DNA of 64,000 nt, from the NCBI GenBank assembly GCA_000469685.2, contig LS997566.1, forward strand, positions 46,766,373-46,830,372, written 5' to 3'. Shown piece by piece: positions 43,492-53,725 of this stretch. The notes below the pieces were generated by a model. The model searched no databases. It was not told the origin of the DNA and saw nothing but the letters and a program-made list of their open reading frames with translations. Each line of letters begins with the position of its first letter. Position 1 is the stretch's first letter. This stretch comes from Haemonchus contortus (Eukaryota > Nematoda > Chromadorea > Rhabditida > Trichostrongylidae). The translations under genes and the position numbers were made by a program.

Positions 43492-44439
43492 GATTTTAGT
43501 TATAGGGCTGTGAGTGATAGAAATCGTTTTCCCAAACGCTCGAGCTAATACCTGGTTCAAAAACGGGCTCGGTCTGAGTCTATTGGTGAAATCAGTGCTC
43601 CAGTCGTCCTGCTAACTACCCGTGGAGGATGACATGGCGGGGAAATGTCCCAAACCGCTCCACGTCTCTGAGAGCAGGACAAAGGAGCCATAGCAAAATG
43701 CCTCCGCTTTTTCGATTCCATCTCCCCACCATCGCTTTTATTGTGAGGGTGAAGTGAAAAGTTCAAAGGCTATCTCTGTAGTAACGTTCTATATGACTCA
43801 GAAAAGCAGGGGAATGAATAGATGCGCAGAAGTGAGAAGCAACTATTATTGCAAGCCCCAACATTGTTTGTCATTCTGACAAGTCGGATAAGTCTTTGGC
43901 ATTTCTACTATATCATACTGCCGGATACGGTGTGGACTGTGGTCTGCAACTGGATCGTTTACTGTGACCTGAATCCAATAATATACATTTTTCTTTGAAG
44001 TCAGTTATAAAAACTATTCGATGAACATTAGCATGCGGAACGGTATTTGTTGGGAAGAAGACAAAATCGTAATACTTGGATCCTTATTTTCTGAAATTCG
44101 ACTCGAAAATGAAGGGTACTCTTCAAGAGCATCGGAATCGCATATATGCAGCTTATCGAAATACAGTTGAAGAATCATATCACAAGTATCTTGTTACCCG
44201 TACTTGTCCTTTCCGGGGACCGTGCTCTTATCCCTTACACTACCGAGAGCCCGCTTGCCTTCTCCTTCTTAATGGCTTATATGCCATAGCTTGTCAGCAA
44301 TCACACGTACAACGTGTTAGGCCTTCGGCCGCTATCAGCACTGAAAAGTTAAGCTGAAAGCTCGTTAGTTGTTATCTCGTTATGTCCTTTTCTCGTTAGT
44401 TGTTGGAACAAGCTCCCGCCTATGATAGAAGATATGTAC

Positions 44440-45800
44440 TCCATGGAAGAGTTTTGGGTAAGGCTTTTATTCGATTTTCTTCTTTTGGTTTCTAGGATTG
44501 CATACTGTAGCACGATTTGATAAACTGTGTAGTATAAATCTTGAGGTCACTGTCCAGTTTTTCTCGATGGCAACTGCATCATGCCGAAGAATAACAACTA
44601 ATTCGCTTCTGAATCTGTATTCTCAGAAATTTTATTTATCGATTCCCTTCAATAAATGTTTGCGAAACAAGGTCTCAAATGTAATGTGAAAGGGTAATGA
44701 GTGGCTATATGCTGGCCATTTTCAGTTTTGCTGACGCTCCAGTAACTGGATCTACTTGTACCGGGTCCAATAAATCTTAATCCATTGATTTTCATTTTCA
44801 GCCACATGGATATTCTCAGAACGGCCTTCTTCCCTCCTACCTTTCTGGACGAGAAGCCGCTATCCACGGCTACTCTCTCATCAGATGCCGGTGTCGAGGC
44901 AGCTTCTGCTGCACGCCTATTGATTCGCCATAGTTAAGAATGGGAGTTTTGAAGTAAAGCAGAATAGTTCTTCTTCACTGTTTAATGCATGTTTAGGATA
45001 GTCTGTTATGGGGCAGGTTTCTCATTTCATCATTGTTTTGTAGAAACCAACAAGAAGTAATTACTACTTTACTCTAAATGTGGAATGCAGCTGCAATTTA
45101 TTCCTCATAGTGGTAATCAAGAATGTTTGTACAATCCATTTCCCAACTCTTTCCTATATTCATGGCCCTAACAGTTCTGAAAACACTACTTCATCGTAAT
45201 TTGGAGAATTCGAAAAGCTGTTTTGAACTAATCCAGTGCTTGTGTTTTCTAAACATTTATGCAGCTGCCGAGCTATACATTTGCATGAGTTAAAAACAAG
45301 ACTGAATAGGAGATTCTTCCAACTTCCATCTAATTCCTGTGAGGAATCTGAGTTTACCGAATTTTTTATGTTTCTTCACTATTCGTAGTCGTTTGGATGT
45401 GCAGTGGTCCTTCAGCTTTTTCGAAAAATTTTAGACCCCTCGTAGGGCTTGTCCCGGTTCTTGGAGGGCAATAGTATCCAAGACACTACCAGGTTTAGTT
45501 TTTTTCTGATTTTTCAAGGCAAAAAACGTTCCAGGGTGATCCTTAGTTTCATGATGATTACTGTAAATTTTTATCTTAGTCTCTGAATCCTTGTCTATTT
45601 CTCTGAAGTTCTTCAAGATTTTGACGTTGTCGAGCACTTCCAGCTTGAGCTCGTTAAGACCCAATTCAAAAAGATTAAGATTGTGAAAGCGAGTTTCTAT
45701 TAATATTAAAAGAGCTTTGAGTTTCTTCAAGTAAACAGATCTGTGATGTCTTCGTAGTTCCGTCAATGTTTCAAGAACCTTCTAGCTGCTCTGTTCGTTG
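44440..45800. other. Spacer between GPCR copies 4 and 5 (duplicated block)
   Basis: No gene. Diverged duplicate of the spacer 29160-31160; blocks such as TTAAGAATGGGA and TTGAAGTAAAGCAGA are shared. It lacks dispersed repeat R1, implying that R1 inserted into the earlier spacer after duplication or was lost here. Confidence 0.65.
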
Positions 45801-45811
45801 TCAGAACGATT

Positions 45812-45831
45812 GTATGTACTAAACCTTTCAG
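45812..45831 (+). promoter_or_regulatory. Candidate 5' UTR or trans-splice acceptor, GPCR copy 5
   Basis: AAACCTTTCAG, 66 bases before the ATG of copy 5, is conserved in position and context with 31161-31180 before copy 3. Confidence 0.45.
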
Positions 45832-45897
45832 AGACCCTTATAATCTGAAGGATCGCACGGAGAGTCGGAGCCTGGGAACCGATATCTGGGCCAATAA

Positions 45898-48800
45898 ATG
45901 GATTTCGACGCAACGGTGGATTTCCATGAATCGGTTATCGTTGGCGTTGCTTATATCATTTCATCATTTGTCCTACTCTTGATTTCCGTATCATTCATTG
46001 CGGTAAGTATGCGGATACTATCTATTCTTACGCTCTGACTTTTTAAAAATTCAGAAAAAAATGCACTGTGAGAATGTTTGAATGCAACAATTGTTTGCTT
46101 GCTTTCCAAGACTACTTATGAAGATAGCTCCTCAGTAGAGTTTTCTTCAGAAAACTAGCCGAAGTGTCTTTAGAGTTCTCGAAGGTGTGACGCCATCTGT
46201 AACTGTAAAAGGATAAAGTTTTTGACGTCAGTCCCGTCTGAGGGGTGCGCCCCCACGTCGACTTCCATTCAGAATCGTAGTGGCGTAATGAGTGCATATG
46301 TGGCCTATACAATGACTTGCGATGGCTAGCCGATGTACAAGTCAATGCGTTTATCCTCCCAGACAAGTATCGTACCAATGAACCGACCCCGTAGGATGGA
46401 AGGCTTGGTTGGCCCAAGCGGGTATCGATCCGGAACCCCTGTTCGTGCGTGTGAGGTAATGCGCCACTTGTCACTACACCACCTCCGCCCCTATCTGTAA
46501 CTATAATACAACGAAAATAAAAACAACTTTTAAGGCAGGCAGGCACAAGATTAGTTGACACCCAATCAACTTCTGCTCATTCAAAACACAACATGTGTTT
46601 CTAATGCCAACAATGCAGTCTATATAATGAGTACCACACCTACGTTAATTATATTACTTGACGTATGTCGTATTTCGGAATGACGCAATATGTTACACCG
46701 GATTTATTCCTCAGTAAACGGGTTCTCCACGCGGATCCAAAATCATAACCCTCATAGGACCATGAGAAGGGCCCGAAGCTTTAGAGAATACTGTTTGAAA
46801 GCTCACTATTGCCACTTCTCTACTTGAGATGATTGCTGTTACTGAGGAGCAGAGTTTCTCCTGCCTCTTCACTTATGGTGCCCTCGTTCGAAAAAGTTCG
46901 AATTCTGCTTCTGACAGCACCCGGTAGTTCACAAGTTCAGGAATTGCTAGTTGAGCTCAAGCGAGTTGAGTTAATAAGTGTTCTTTATCATAGGTCTGGC
47001 GGTGAAGATATGTTTCTTTTCATTGTAGCTCAACCGTACACTCGAAACTTGGACCAGAGGAAAAACCTTTGTTCTTAACTTCCGTAGCAGTCCCTATCGC
47101 TACAGTAAGAAGGGTATTCCGAATGCTTGTATGACCAAGTTGTTGTGTAGCCACAACATATGAACATCCGAACATTTTGAAAACGAAACGAGTACACTGC
47201 CTATCTGAAAAAGTCTTAGGAGAATACTTCGAGTAAGGTTGCATCTTTACACTTTCTTTTTATCCCTTTTTTAGCTGTTGACAACGAATCGCGAATTCAA
47301 CTCCTTGCAAGCACACCGACTAATGCTTTTTCTCGGTATCCTTGACTGCATTCAGTTGGCGGGACATGTTTTTGGAGGTGTAGCGACAATATGGAGAAAT
47401 ATCAACACTGACGCACCATATCCATGCCAAGTGAGGTTTTCAGTTGGATGAGGGCGTAACAGTAATGAAATGGTGGCCAAGAAGCTATAAGGTTCTATGA
47501 GCGCTCAAGGGAGAGGCTGGGAGTTTTCGCCGGTATTTTCTTACAGGTTAAGGGATAAATCATGCATAAAGGTACTTTTTAAACATTTCAGATAGTTGGT
47601 GCTGTGATGAATTCAGCATGGAACGGTCTGTTTCCTCTTTCGCTGCTGATAGCTGTTCAGCGGTTTTTTATAGTCAATAGAAGAGTGAACGTCAATGAAA
47701 AGTTTTCACGTGCAATGAAGGTAAGAATCGGAATTCGATTTTTTTGTGATTTGCTTTTTCAATAGGAACATTTTATTTTTTTCTATGAAATCTCATTATT
47801 CCATGAGAGTACTTCAAAAATGTATTAAACTAGGAGTTGGACGAGAATGTGACGACAGAAGTTGCAGGGGTATTGAAAGCGGTATTTGGATGAGGTGCTC
47901 AAACGTGTGCGCCAATCCATACCGCTCTGCAGTAAACTGTCTGTATGCAAGGTGTGGGTCCCGATGAGAATGGTGCAATCCCTACAGCTTTCACAGTGCC
48001 TGAGAACTCGGCTGCCTTGGGTGTGTACGTCGATTGAGCCAGTCCTAGGACCCTTATTAGGACCATATCGGTCGACCCGACACTCCGTAAGCTGTCTTTT
48101 GGAGGGCACAGCTCCGTGAGAGGTCTCAAGAATCTCTTCCAACGTGAACTGTACCTTTACCGTCAGTTGATTGCTCGTAGGCTGAGATTTACGCCAAGGA
48201 ACTAAAAGAGAGTAAAACTCATTTGATTGGCAATAATTCAACTAACTCAGAATTGCCTATACAGGTGCCAAATGAGTTACGCATTTTCAGGTTGTTCTAT
48301 CGCTCTGCTTCGCTTACTGCTTCGCTTTTTTGGTATCCTTGTTATGCGTTGGAAAGATCATCTACTTCCCTGAAGAGTCTGTTTTTGAGCACTGTCTTTT
48401 TTTTACAAAAAAGTGATTTAATAGTATGTGAGGAAAACTGTTGCTGTTGCAGAACGCAGTAATTTAGGAGTAGTGAGATATTTCAGGTTTTCTTGGTCGT
48501 ATGGTACCGACCCTGGGAGCGAATTCCTGTCAAAAGTAGAAGTTGTGGTATCTGCCGGCTGTGTCGTACTAACATTTCTCGTTTATATCGTAATTGTTAT
48601 TACACTACATAAGGTAATTTCATCAGCTATGAATTGGTAGAAGAGCAGTGGCAGAGGGGAGTTGCAGGAGAGGAACCGCTGTTCGTAGTAAGCACGGATT
48701 TCTGTCTGGTTTTACAAAATAACCTTTTCGTAACCGTCTGCTTGTTGAAGCAATTCCTCGTTCTGAGGCACAGACCTTTCTGTCGCGCCGTCGGTAGTCC

Positions 48801-50651
48801 CGCCGAGGCCGATCCGCATCGGTGGTTGCTCAGCGGGGCGTCCCCGGCGGTGCGGCTAGGTGACCAGGGTCTTCTGCCCGCTCGCCATGCTCGTATTCAA
48901 CTGCCACACGGACTTGGTAGGCCTGAGGCTGCCCCAATCTCCCTTGCGAGCTCCCACGGGCTAGTACTGCCTCCGCAGTACGCTACAGGGGTTGCTAGCC
49001 CAGCGCTGAGCTCCCTCGGACGCTGGACGCACGGTTCAACCATGGCCTACTTGGGTCATCCTCTGCTAGGCAAAGATAACTGCGGTAAAAAGGATGCCAC
49101 CAACTTCTACGTATTATCATCACACATTATAAATTATACTATTTATAGTAAACTACGTATGATGTGAAATAGGTGGTTAAATAAGAGTAAAGGAAAAAAT
49201 GTGGTATAAAAAGTACTATGAAAAGGAAGGCACAAAAATATACACACTCAAGCTACGGATTGGGTACGATCCAAACTCACCCTCGTCCGGGCCCATCCAA
49301 GTCATCCCACCTCCTTTCGGCAGTGCTGCCCCAAGGTTGCTGCGGACCATCTATCCAGATGTTTCCAGCCTGCTCCAAACTACGCAACATTGGCACCACT
49401 TGAGGATGGCAATAATGTGGTGCTACGAACCCATATGAGGCTGCATATTATACTGCATACGATATTGACGTCGAATTGCATCAGAAGAAGTCGAAGGCAG
49501 GCGGCCGCGACGGTGGCGACGGCGACGAACGATGATACAAACGTTGCATAGGGGCCTCCACTGCCACGCGGCAAACTCTAGCTCCCTGCAGCTTACGGTG
49601 CACTTCCCGGTGGGACTACGGGCGCGCCACGACAGGCCGTCTGTTGAGTCGTCCGAACGGCACGACACGTTCCTAGACAATGATCACGGACTCTGTAGAG
49701 AAATGGGAGACGGGCAGTAGGAACGGTTCCGTGTAATCGATCCGCCGCACGCGGCGGACCACTTGCCTCATAATAACAGTTTTAGCTTTTTTCACACAGC
49801 TCAATCGCTATGCAGTCACTACCTTTGGCATGATTCCACTGTTAGTCCTCCTGTTCCTGTCTTTGCGCGCGACGTCTCTCTCGCCGCGACGCGACAGTTT
49901 CGTTCCTACTACACCACACCCGTGAGACATGTCTGTGAGGAGCGATCTTTCCTGATTCTTCCAACTGAAGCAATCTGAAGTACCGCTTTTGCTGAGTGAT
50001 CGTCAATTTGTCCTTTTCTGAACATAGTTCCCAACTTTGGTGGGTCCAAACTGAAATTGAGTCGAAACTCTTTTCATAGCATGAAAAAAAAACTCCGGAA
50101 TTATAACAATCTTCTCTTGAGCGTATCCCTCTGCCTACCTTCTACTATTTTTGACTTTTTTTCACTTTTTCTATGGATAAAATCAAAATTTTCCGTTGGC
50201 TTTTGAGCAAGAGAATGGAATAAAAACGATGCGACGGAATGAGATGCAGTTATTGGCACAAGCTACAATACTATTTCTTCTGTTGGCCAGCATAATATTG
50301 CTTTGGCACTATCATGGCCTAGTGCTTCCGGAAACGATGTGGACTAATTTTTCGATCAACTTCTGCTGGATTCTCTACTGTGGCCTGAATCCTGTACTTT
50401 ATTTGTTATTTTCAAAGTACGTACGTCTTGCTATAAGCTGTGGACAGCTCTAGAAAACTGAGCGGAGATGGCTGACCTTTTTGAATGTCTTTTAGGAAGA
50501 ATTATTAAGTATTCAGAAAGGACTTGAATTGTCAATGGGAGCTGTTTTCAGGAGTATAAGAGTTGCCTACTTGCGATTTATCCGAATACTACCATCGAAA
50601 GAAAATGCTATGGTAGCATCACAAATTGTTGGGACCAGATCCCGCTACTGA
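45898..50651 (+). CDS. Seven-transmembrane chemoreceptor-like GPCR, copy 5
   Basis: Open receptor of 303 residues. Exons: 45898-46002, 47275-47430, 47592-47720, 48291-48376, 48487-48613, 50208-50416, 50552-50651. Very close to copy 3 in every exon (REFNSLQAHRLMLFLGILDC in TM2; NSAWNGLFPLSLLIAVQRFF in TM3; CGLNPVLYLLFSK in TM7; tail ending TRSRY). The start MDFDATVDF aligns with the short N-terminus of copy 3. Two oddities: the donor of exon 4 reads GTCTGT where copy 3 has GTTAGT, which may weaken splicing, and the acceptor of exon 6 is TTTTGAG rather than TTTCAG. Intron 1 has a SINE and intron 5 a 1.1-kb GC-rich insertion. AATAAA occurs at 50741-50746. Probably functional but possibly on the way to decay. 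Confidence 0.85.
46205..46492 (-). mobile_element. tRNA-derived SINE, copy H, with perfect target duplication
   Basis: In intron 1 of GPCR copy 5, antisense. Flanked by ATCTGTAACT at 46195-46204 and again at 46493-46502, a perfect 10-bp target duplication. The paralogous intron of copy 3 shows the uninterrupted site near 31735-31750 (GTGTGACGTCGTCTG), so the SINE arrived after the duplication that produced copies 3 and 5. The 149-codon minus-strand frame 46112-46561 through it is an artefact. Confidence 0.95.
48780..49897. mobile_element. GC-rich insertion in GPCR copy 5, class unknown
   Basis: A block of about 1.1 kb in intron 5 with much higher GC content than its surroundings, absent from the paralogous intron of copy 3 (about 35660-35700). 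It begins CTGTCGCGCCGTCGG and ends CGCCGCGACGCGACAG, giving short imperfect inverted ends. GC-rich arms surround an AT-rich middle (about 49110-49250); CCGCCGCACGCGGCGG at 49742-49757 is a local palindrome. The 177-codon frame 48634-49167 begins outside the insertion and shows no domain. Probably a non-autonomous transposon; ends are approximate. Confidence 0.55.
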
Positions 50652-50769
50652 GGATTATCAGAAGGACTGCGAAGGACTTTTCTTCCGAAAGAAATGCTGG
50701 GGCTACTGTCTTACTCGTGGTAATAGATTTACATGTTATAAATAAATAGATAAATAAATAAGAAATAAT

Positions 50770-52380
50770 CAAGCGAATAAAATTTCTCTGTAAGGTCGAT
50801 TGATGTAGAATTCCGTTCTTAGCAGGCGAGCAGCCAGTAACTGCAGCCTTCATAGCTTCAGTCAATGACGTAGGCAGAAGATAGGAAAGCTTGTGACAAG
50901 GATCACCTGTTTACATCGCTGTTTACAGAAAAACAATAACAAAATCTTATTCTTTCCAAAATAAACAACTCATAAACACATGAGATCACAAAATGAATGT
51001 CCAGTGAACGTCATATTGAAGAATCAACCAGAAAGCAGAGATTAGGCGTAATTTTCAATAAAAATGAAATGAGCATACAAAGGCCGTAATTACAGACTGA
51101 GCGGCAGTCATGAATAGAAATGATGCTAAGGCACTCGTTTTCTACGATATCCGTGAAAGGTGCTAGTGAGATATAAACCCTGAGCAGTGATTTGAAGAGA
51201 AATATTCAAAGCTCCCAGAAAAAAAGGGGTAACGAGGGTAAACGTATTTACTCTGTAGTGAGTATATGCAGCTTCCGTACCTTGGAGGTCTAGATGGTGT
51301 GGCATAAGCGGATGGTTACATCGGTCACTGAGGATTAGGTCTGTGAATGGGTTTTTTGGAAGTTTCTGGAGTTACTACTCTCTCTACTGACTTGTTAGGT
51401 TCAACACTGTAGAAAAAATATCTATGGAATCATATAGTTAATCCACTGGCAAAGTCATTCCTCGTCAGAACCGATCTCAATATCCGTTGGGGTCATGCCC
51501 TCATAAGCTGTAGATAGGGGAGATATGTGGTGGATAGGATTGGAACCGTTTTGATGTATACACGTCGTCAACATTGAGCAGTCTCTGGTGGCCTCGTGGA
51601 GCGGTACGAAGCCACTCCCAGAGGGAACGAATCGGTCAGCTTGAGAACTTCTTCTGAAAAGGAAAGTAATGAGCTCATTGCAATGCTAAAATACTGAAGG
51701 CTCTACTGGAGTTGAGAGAGGCTGGTTTGCGAGAAAGGGAATCAAAAAGCTCTCTACTCTCTCTCTCTACCAAATCTTACAAAGGTTGGGAAGGGTATGG
51801 AAGGCCATGGGTCTCTACAAGCAAATAAATTCCCAAAAACCCTTTCAACTTGGGAAATAAGGCACCTGGAAATCAGCCAGAATGACAGACAATCTGATAG
51901 TGATCAATGGGCGCAGAATAAAAGAACAAAATTGATTAGCCCCGCAACAAAAACCATCTGAGACAACCGGAAAAGCTCCAAATGGCGTCTCTCCCTTCCA
52001 TATTTGCCTTTTGGGAATGCCGAATAATAGATCACGAGAATGACATGGAATTCAAGAAATCACCTCAAACTGGACTTGCATCCGGTGGAGAACATGGCAT
52101 ACGAATGGCAACCTCGTAAGGTGGCGGTGGTCCATGGGGAACACCACATATCCACATATCCTCTGCTAAGGATTCACTCAGTCCTGACTCTAAAAAAGCA
52201 CCATTTAAGGATTTCATCCTGAATAGGAAAGAGAATGTGTGGAGCCGAAAGAGAGGGTATGGACAAAAGCAATTTACCCTATGGGCCAATACCCTTAGTT
52301 GGGGGTCGACATTTCTGATTTTCTCATTGGAAATAGGTGGCCTCGAGGATCAATCAATAAAATAATTGAATATTTCCAAA
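50770..52380. other. Spacer, nothing recognised
   Basis: Sequence downstream of the last receptor copy. Short tandem CTCT runs occur near 51760, but no exon, RNA gene or family repeat was found. Confidence 0.5.
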
Positions 52381-52396
52381 AGTTCACCTTGTGTTT

Positions 52397-52520
52397 GGGG
52401 GGTTTGTGGTTGCGATCGATCGGCGTATTGGCTGTAGATACGACAACCGAATGTGAAAAGAAAGACTATGAAGAAGATGCCTATTGTGACGCCAGCCGCC
52501 ACTCCACTGCTGACCGATGG
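52397..52520 (-). CDS. Exon of a single-pass membrane protein (minus strand)
   Basis: Read on the minus strand, a perfect TTTTCAG acceptor is followed by HPSVSSG and the hydrophobic segment VAAGVTIGIFFIVFLFTFGC, then RIYSQYADRSQPQTPQTQ and either a donor (CAAGGTGAAC) or a stop after 12 further codons at about 52356. The pattern is a juxtamembrane serine-rich stretch, one membrane span and a short polar cytoplasmic tail, i.e. a type I receptor-like protein. It joins in frame to the exon 52934-53046. The extracellular family is not recognised. Confidence 0.6.
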
Positions 52521-52599
52521 ATGTTCTGAAAAGCGAAATTATATAATTAGGAATAAAAACCGTAGATATAGAAGGTAAAACAATCAATTATATTGAGTG

Positions 52600-52900
52600 G
52601 CCAGGCATCAGGGCTACCGGAGGTCCGAGTCCTCCCAAGACTCGGATTAAGCAGGTAGGGCCAGTCGCACTGGGCCGCCTACCAACAAACGCTCACGAGG
52701 CTAGATTTCCGCCTTCTCCATGACTCACCCGATAGCATGTATCCGGAATGAAAGAATTTAAGAAACGGAGAAAGCTTCGCGTGGACCGGGGCTCTATTTC
52801 TTGCCCCTGGGCGGTGCCTTCACGCGACATTCACCATACAAGGCTGGAATTCCGCTTTTTCGAGGGGAGCGGTGACTTTGTCCAGCTTCCCCACCCTAGG
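52600..52900. other. GC-rich unclassified segment
   Basis: About 300 bp with sharply raised GC content, inside the minus-strand intron between the exons at 52520 and 52934. It contains a strong hairpin (CCGAGTCCTCCCAAGACTCGG at 52632-52652) and GGTAGGGCC/GGGCCGCCTACC complementary blocks. It could be a structured RNA, a SINE-like element or a fragment of one. I do not recognise a known RNA family. Confidence 0.4.
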
Positions 52901-52933
52901 GTAAACTAACGGATGGAAGAAAAGGTAAACATA

Positions 52934-53046
52934 CTTTCATGATGCTCGTTCACGTAGTAACGATCCCAGGTGACCGGTCGATAGGTATGGTAAGGCCACA
53001 ATGCCTGCATGTTAGCATTCGAGGCCAGCCTTAATCTGAAATGAGT
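52934..53046 (-). CDS. Exon upstream of the membrane-span exon (minus strand)
   Basis: Minus-strand frame containing LRLASNANMQALWPYHTYRP and VTWDRYYVNEHHE, ending at a GAAA/GTATGT donor that gives an in-frame join to 52397-52520. The acceptor is CATTTCAG at the upstream side, but the frame is open further upstream too, so the exact start is unsure. Extracellular or luminal by its position before the membrane span. Confidence 0.5.
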
Positions 53047-53149
53047 GGGTAAGCTGACAGGAAAGTTGAAGTTCAGTCCGATCGGCAGCCGCACGGAATT
53101 ACAAAGTGCAAAGTAGTACCAGAAAGATTAACAAAAGAGAAATTTCACC

Positions 53150-53274
53150 ATGGATGAGGCGATTTTCAATAGAAAATGTTCGGAAACTCGACCCAGGAAA
53201 AAATTGGGGCGGATTCATTGTAAACATCGAATTGAAATTGACAGGCTGGTTAAATTGCGGGCAGATCTGTGTTA
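53150..53274 (-). CDS. Possible further exon of the minus-strand membrane protein
   Basis: After a TTGTCAG acceptor the minus strand encodes VTQICPQFNQPVNFNSMFTM, then NPPQFFPGSSFRTFSIENRL, ending at a G/GTGAAA donor. The composition looks protein-like, but the phase does not match the next exon at 52934-53046 as I placed it. An exon may be missing between them, or the gene is damaged. Confidence 0.35.
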
Positions 53275-53725
53275 CTGACAAGTAACATCAACAAATATGA
53301 CTAGGACAGGACGTCATGAGGAAGTGACGTAGAAATGGAACTTTCAATTGGAACGCAAAGGATTGTAACAGGTCGAAGGAGTAAACAAACAAAAAAGTCA
53401 ACAGAAAGAGATCGGATGTGCATTTAAATTGACCTTCCGAAGGATGCGCCATGCTCACGGACATTCACATGGATGCACTGTTCATTTGATAGATTATCTA
53501 AAAGGCTGAAAGAATATTTCAGCCAGCACCACCAGTCCCAAAAGTGATTGAAGTAACAGATTGCTGAAAGAGATCTACTCCCAGAGCTTAGGAGCCTCCT
53601 CAGATACGTATTGATTAGCACCGTTTCATAGGGACAATTTAGACGCTCCAGTTATATTCACCCAGAAAAAAAGTGCGACCCTAGAAATCCCCTAAGCGCA
53701 TTTCAAGTAACTGATTCCTGTTCAG

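Larger units (their letters stand above)
37182..44430 (+). pseudogene. GPCR copy 4, 5'-truncated and disrupted by an LTR element
   Basis: Only the 3' half exists. Exon 5 (37182-37308) is intact and resembles copy 2 (AWSYGAS, VSVLCIAL). The donor is followed 21 bases later by the LTR retrotransposon 37330-43491. Exon 6 is at about 43802-43999 but has lost one base before MRRSEKQLLLQ, lacks nine bases in TM7, and reaches a stop at the NPIIYI position. Exon 7 (about 44125-44200) has lost its CAG acceptor, and its tail is split by an insert of about 200 bp (44197-44400). Exons 1-4 are missing because the duplication began near exon 5 of copy 2. Not a functional gene. Confidence 0.88.

Noticed and set aside
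44270..44390. 5S rRNA-like sequence (GAAAAGTTAAGC block) in the copy 4 insert
   Set aside because: Only short matches; the internal promoter region and stem pattern of 5S rRNA are not present.
46112..46561. 149-codon minus-strand frame
   Set aside because: Runs through SINE copy H including its tRNA-like head and both target duplications.
48634..49167. 177-codon plus-strand frame in the GC-rich insertion
   Set aside because: Starts in intron sequence of GPCR copy 5, crosses the insertion boundary and has no domain; GC-rich DNA favours long chance frames.
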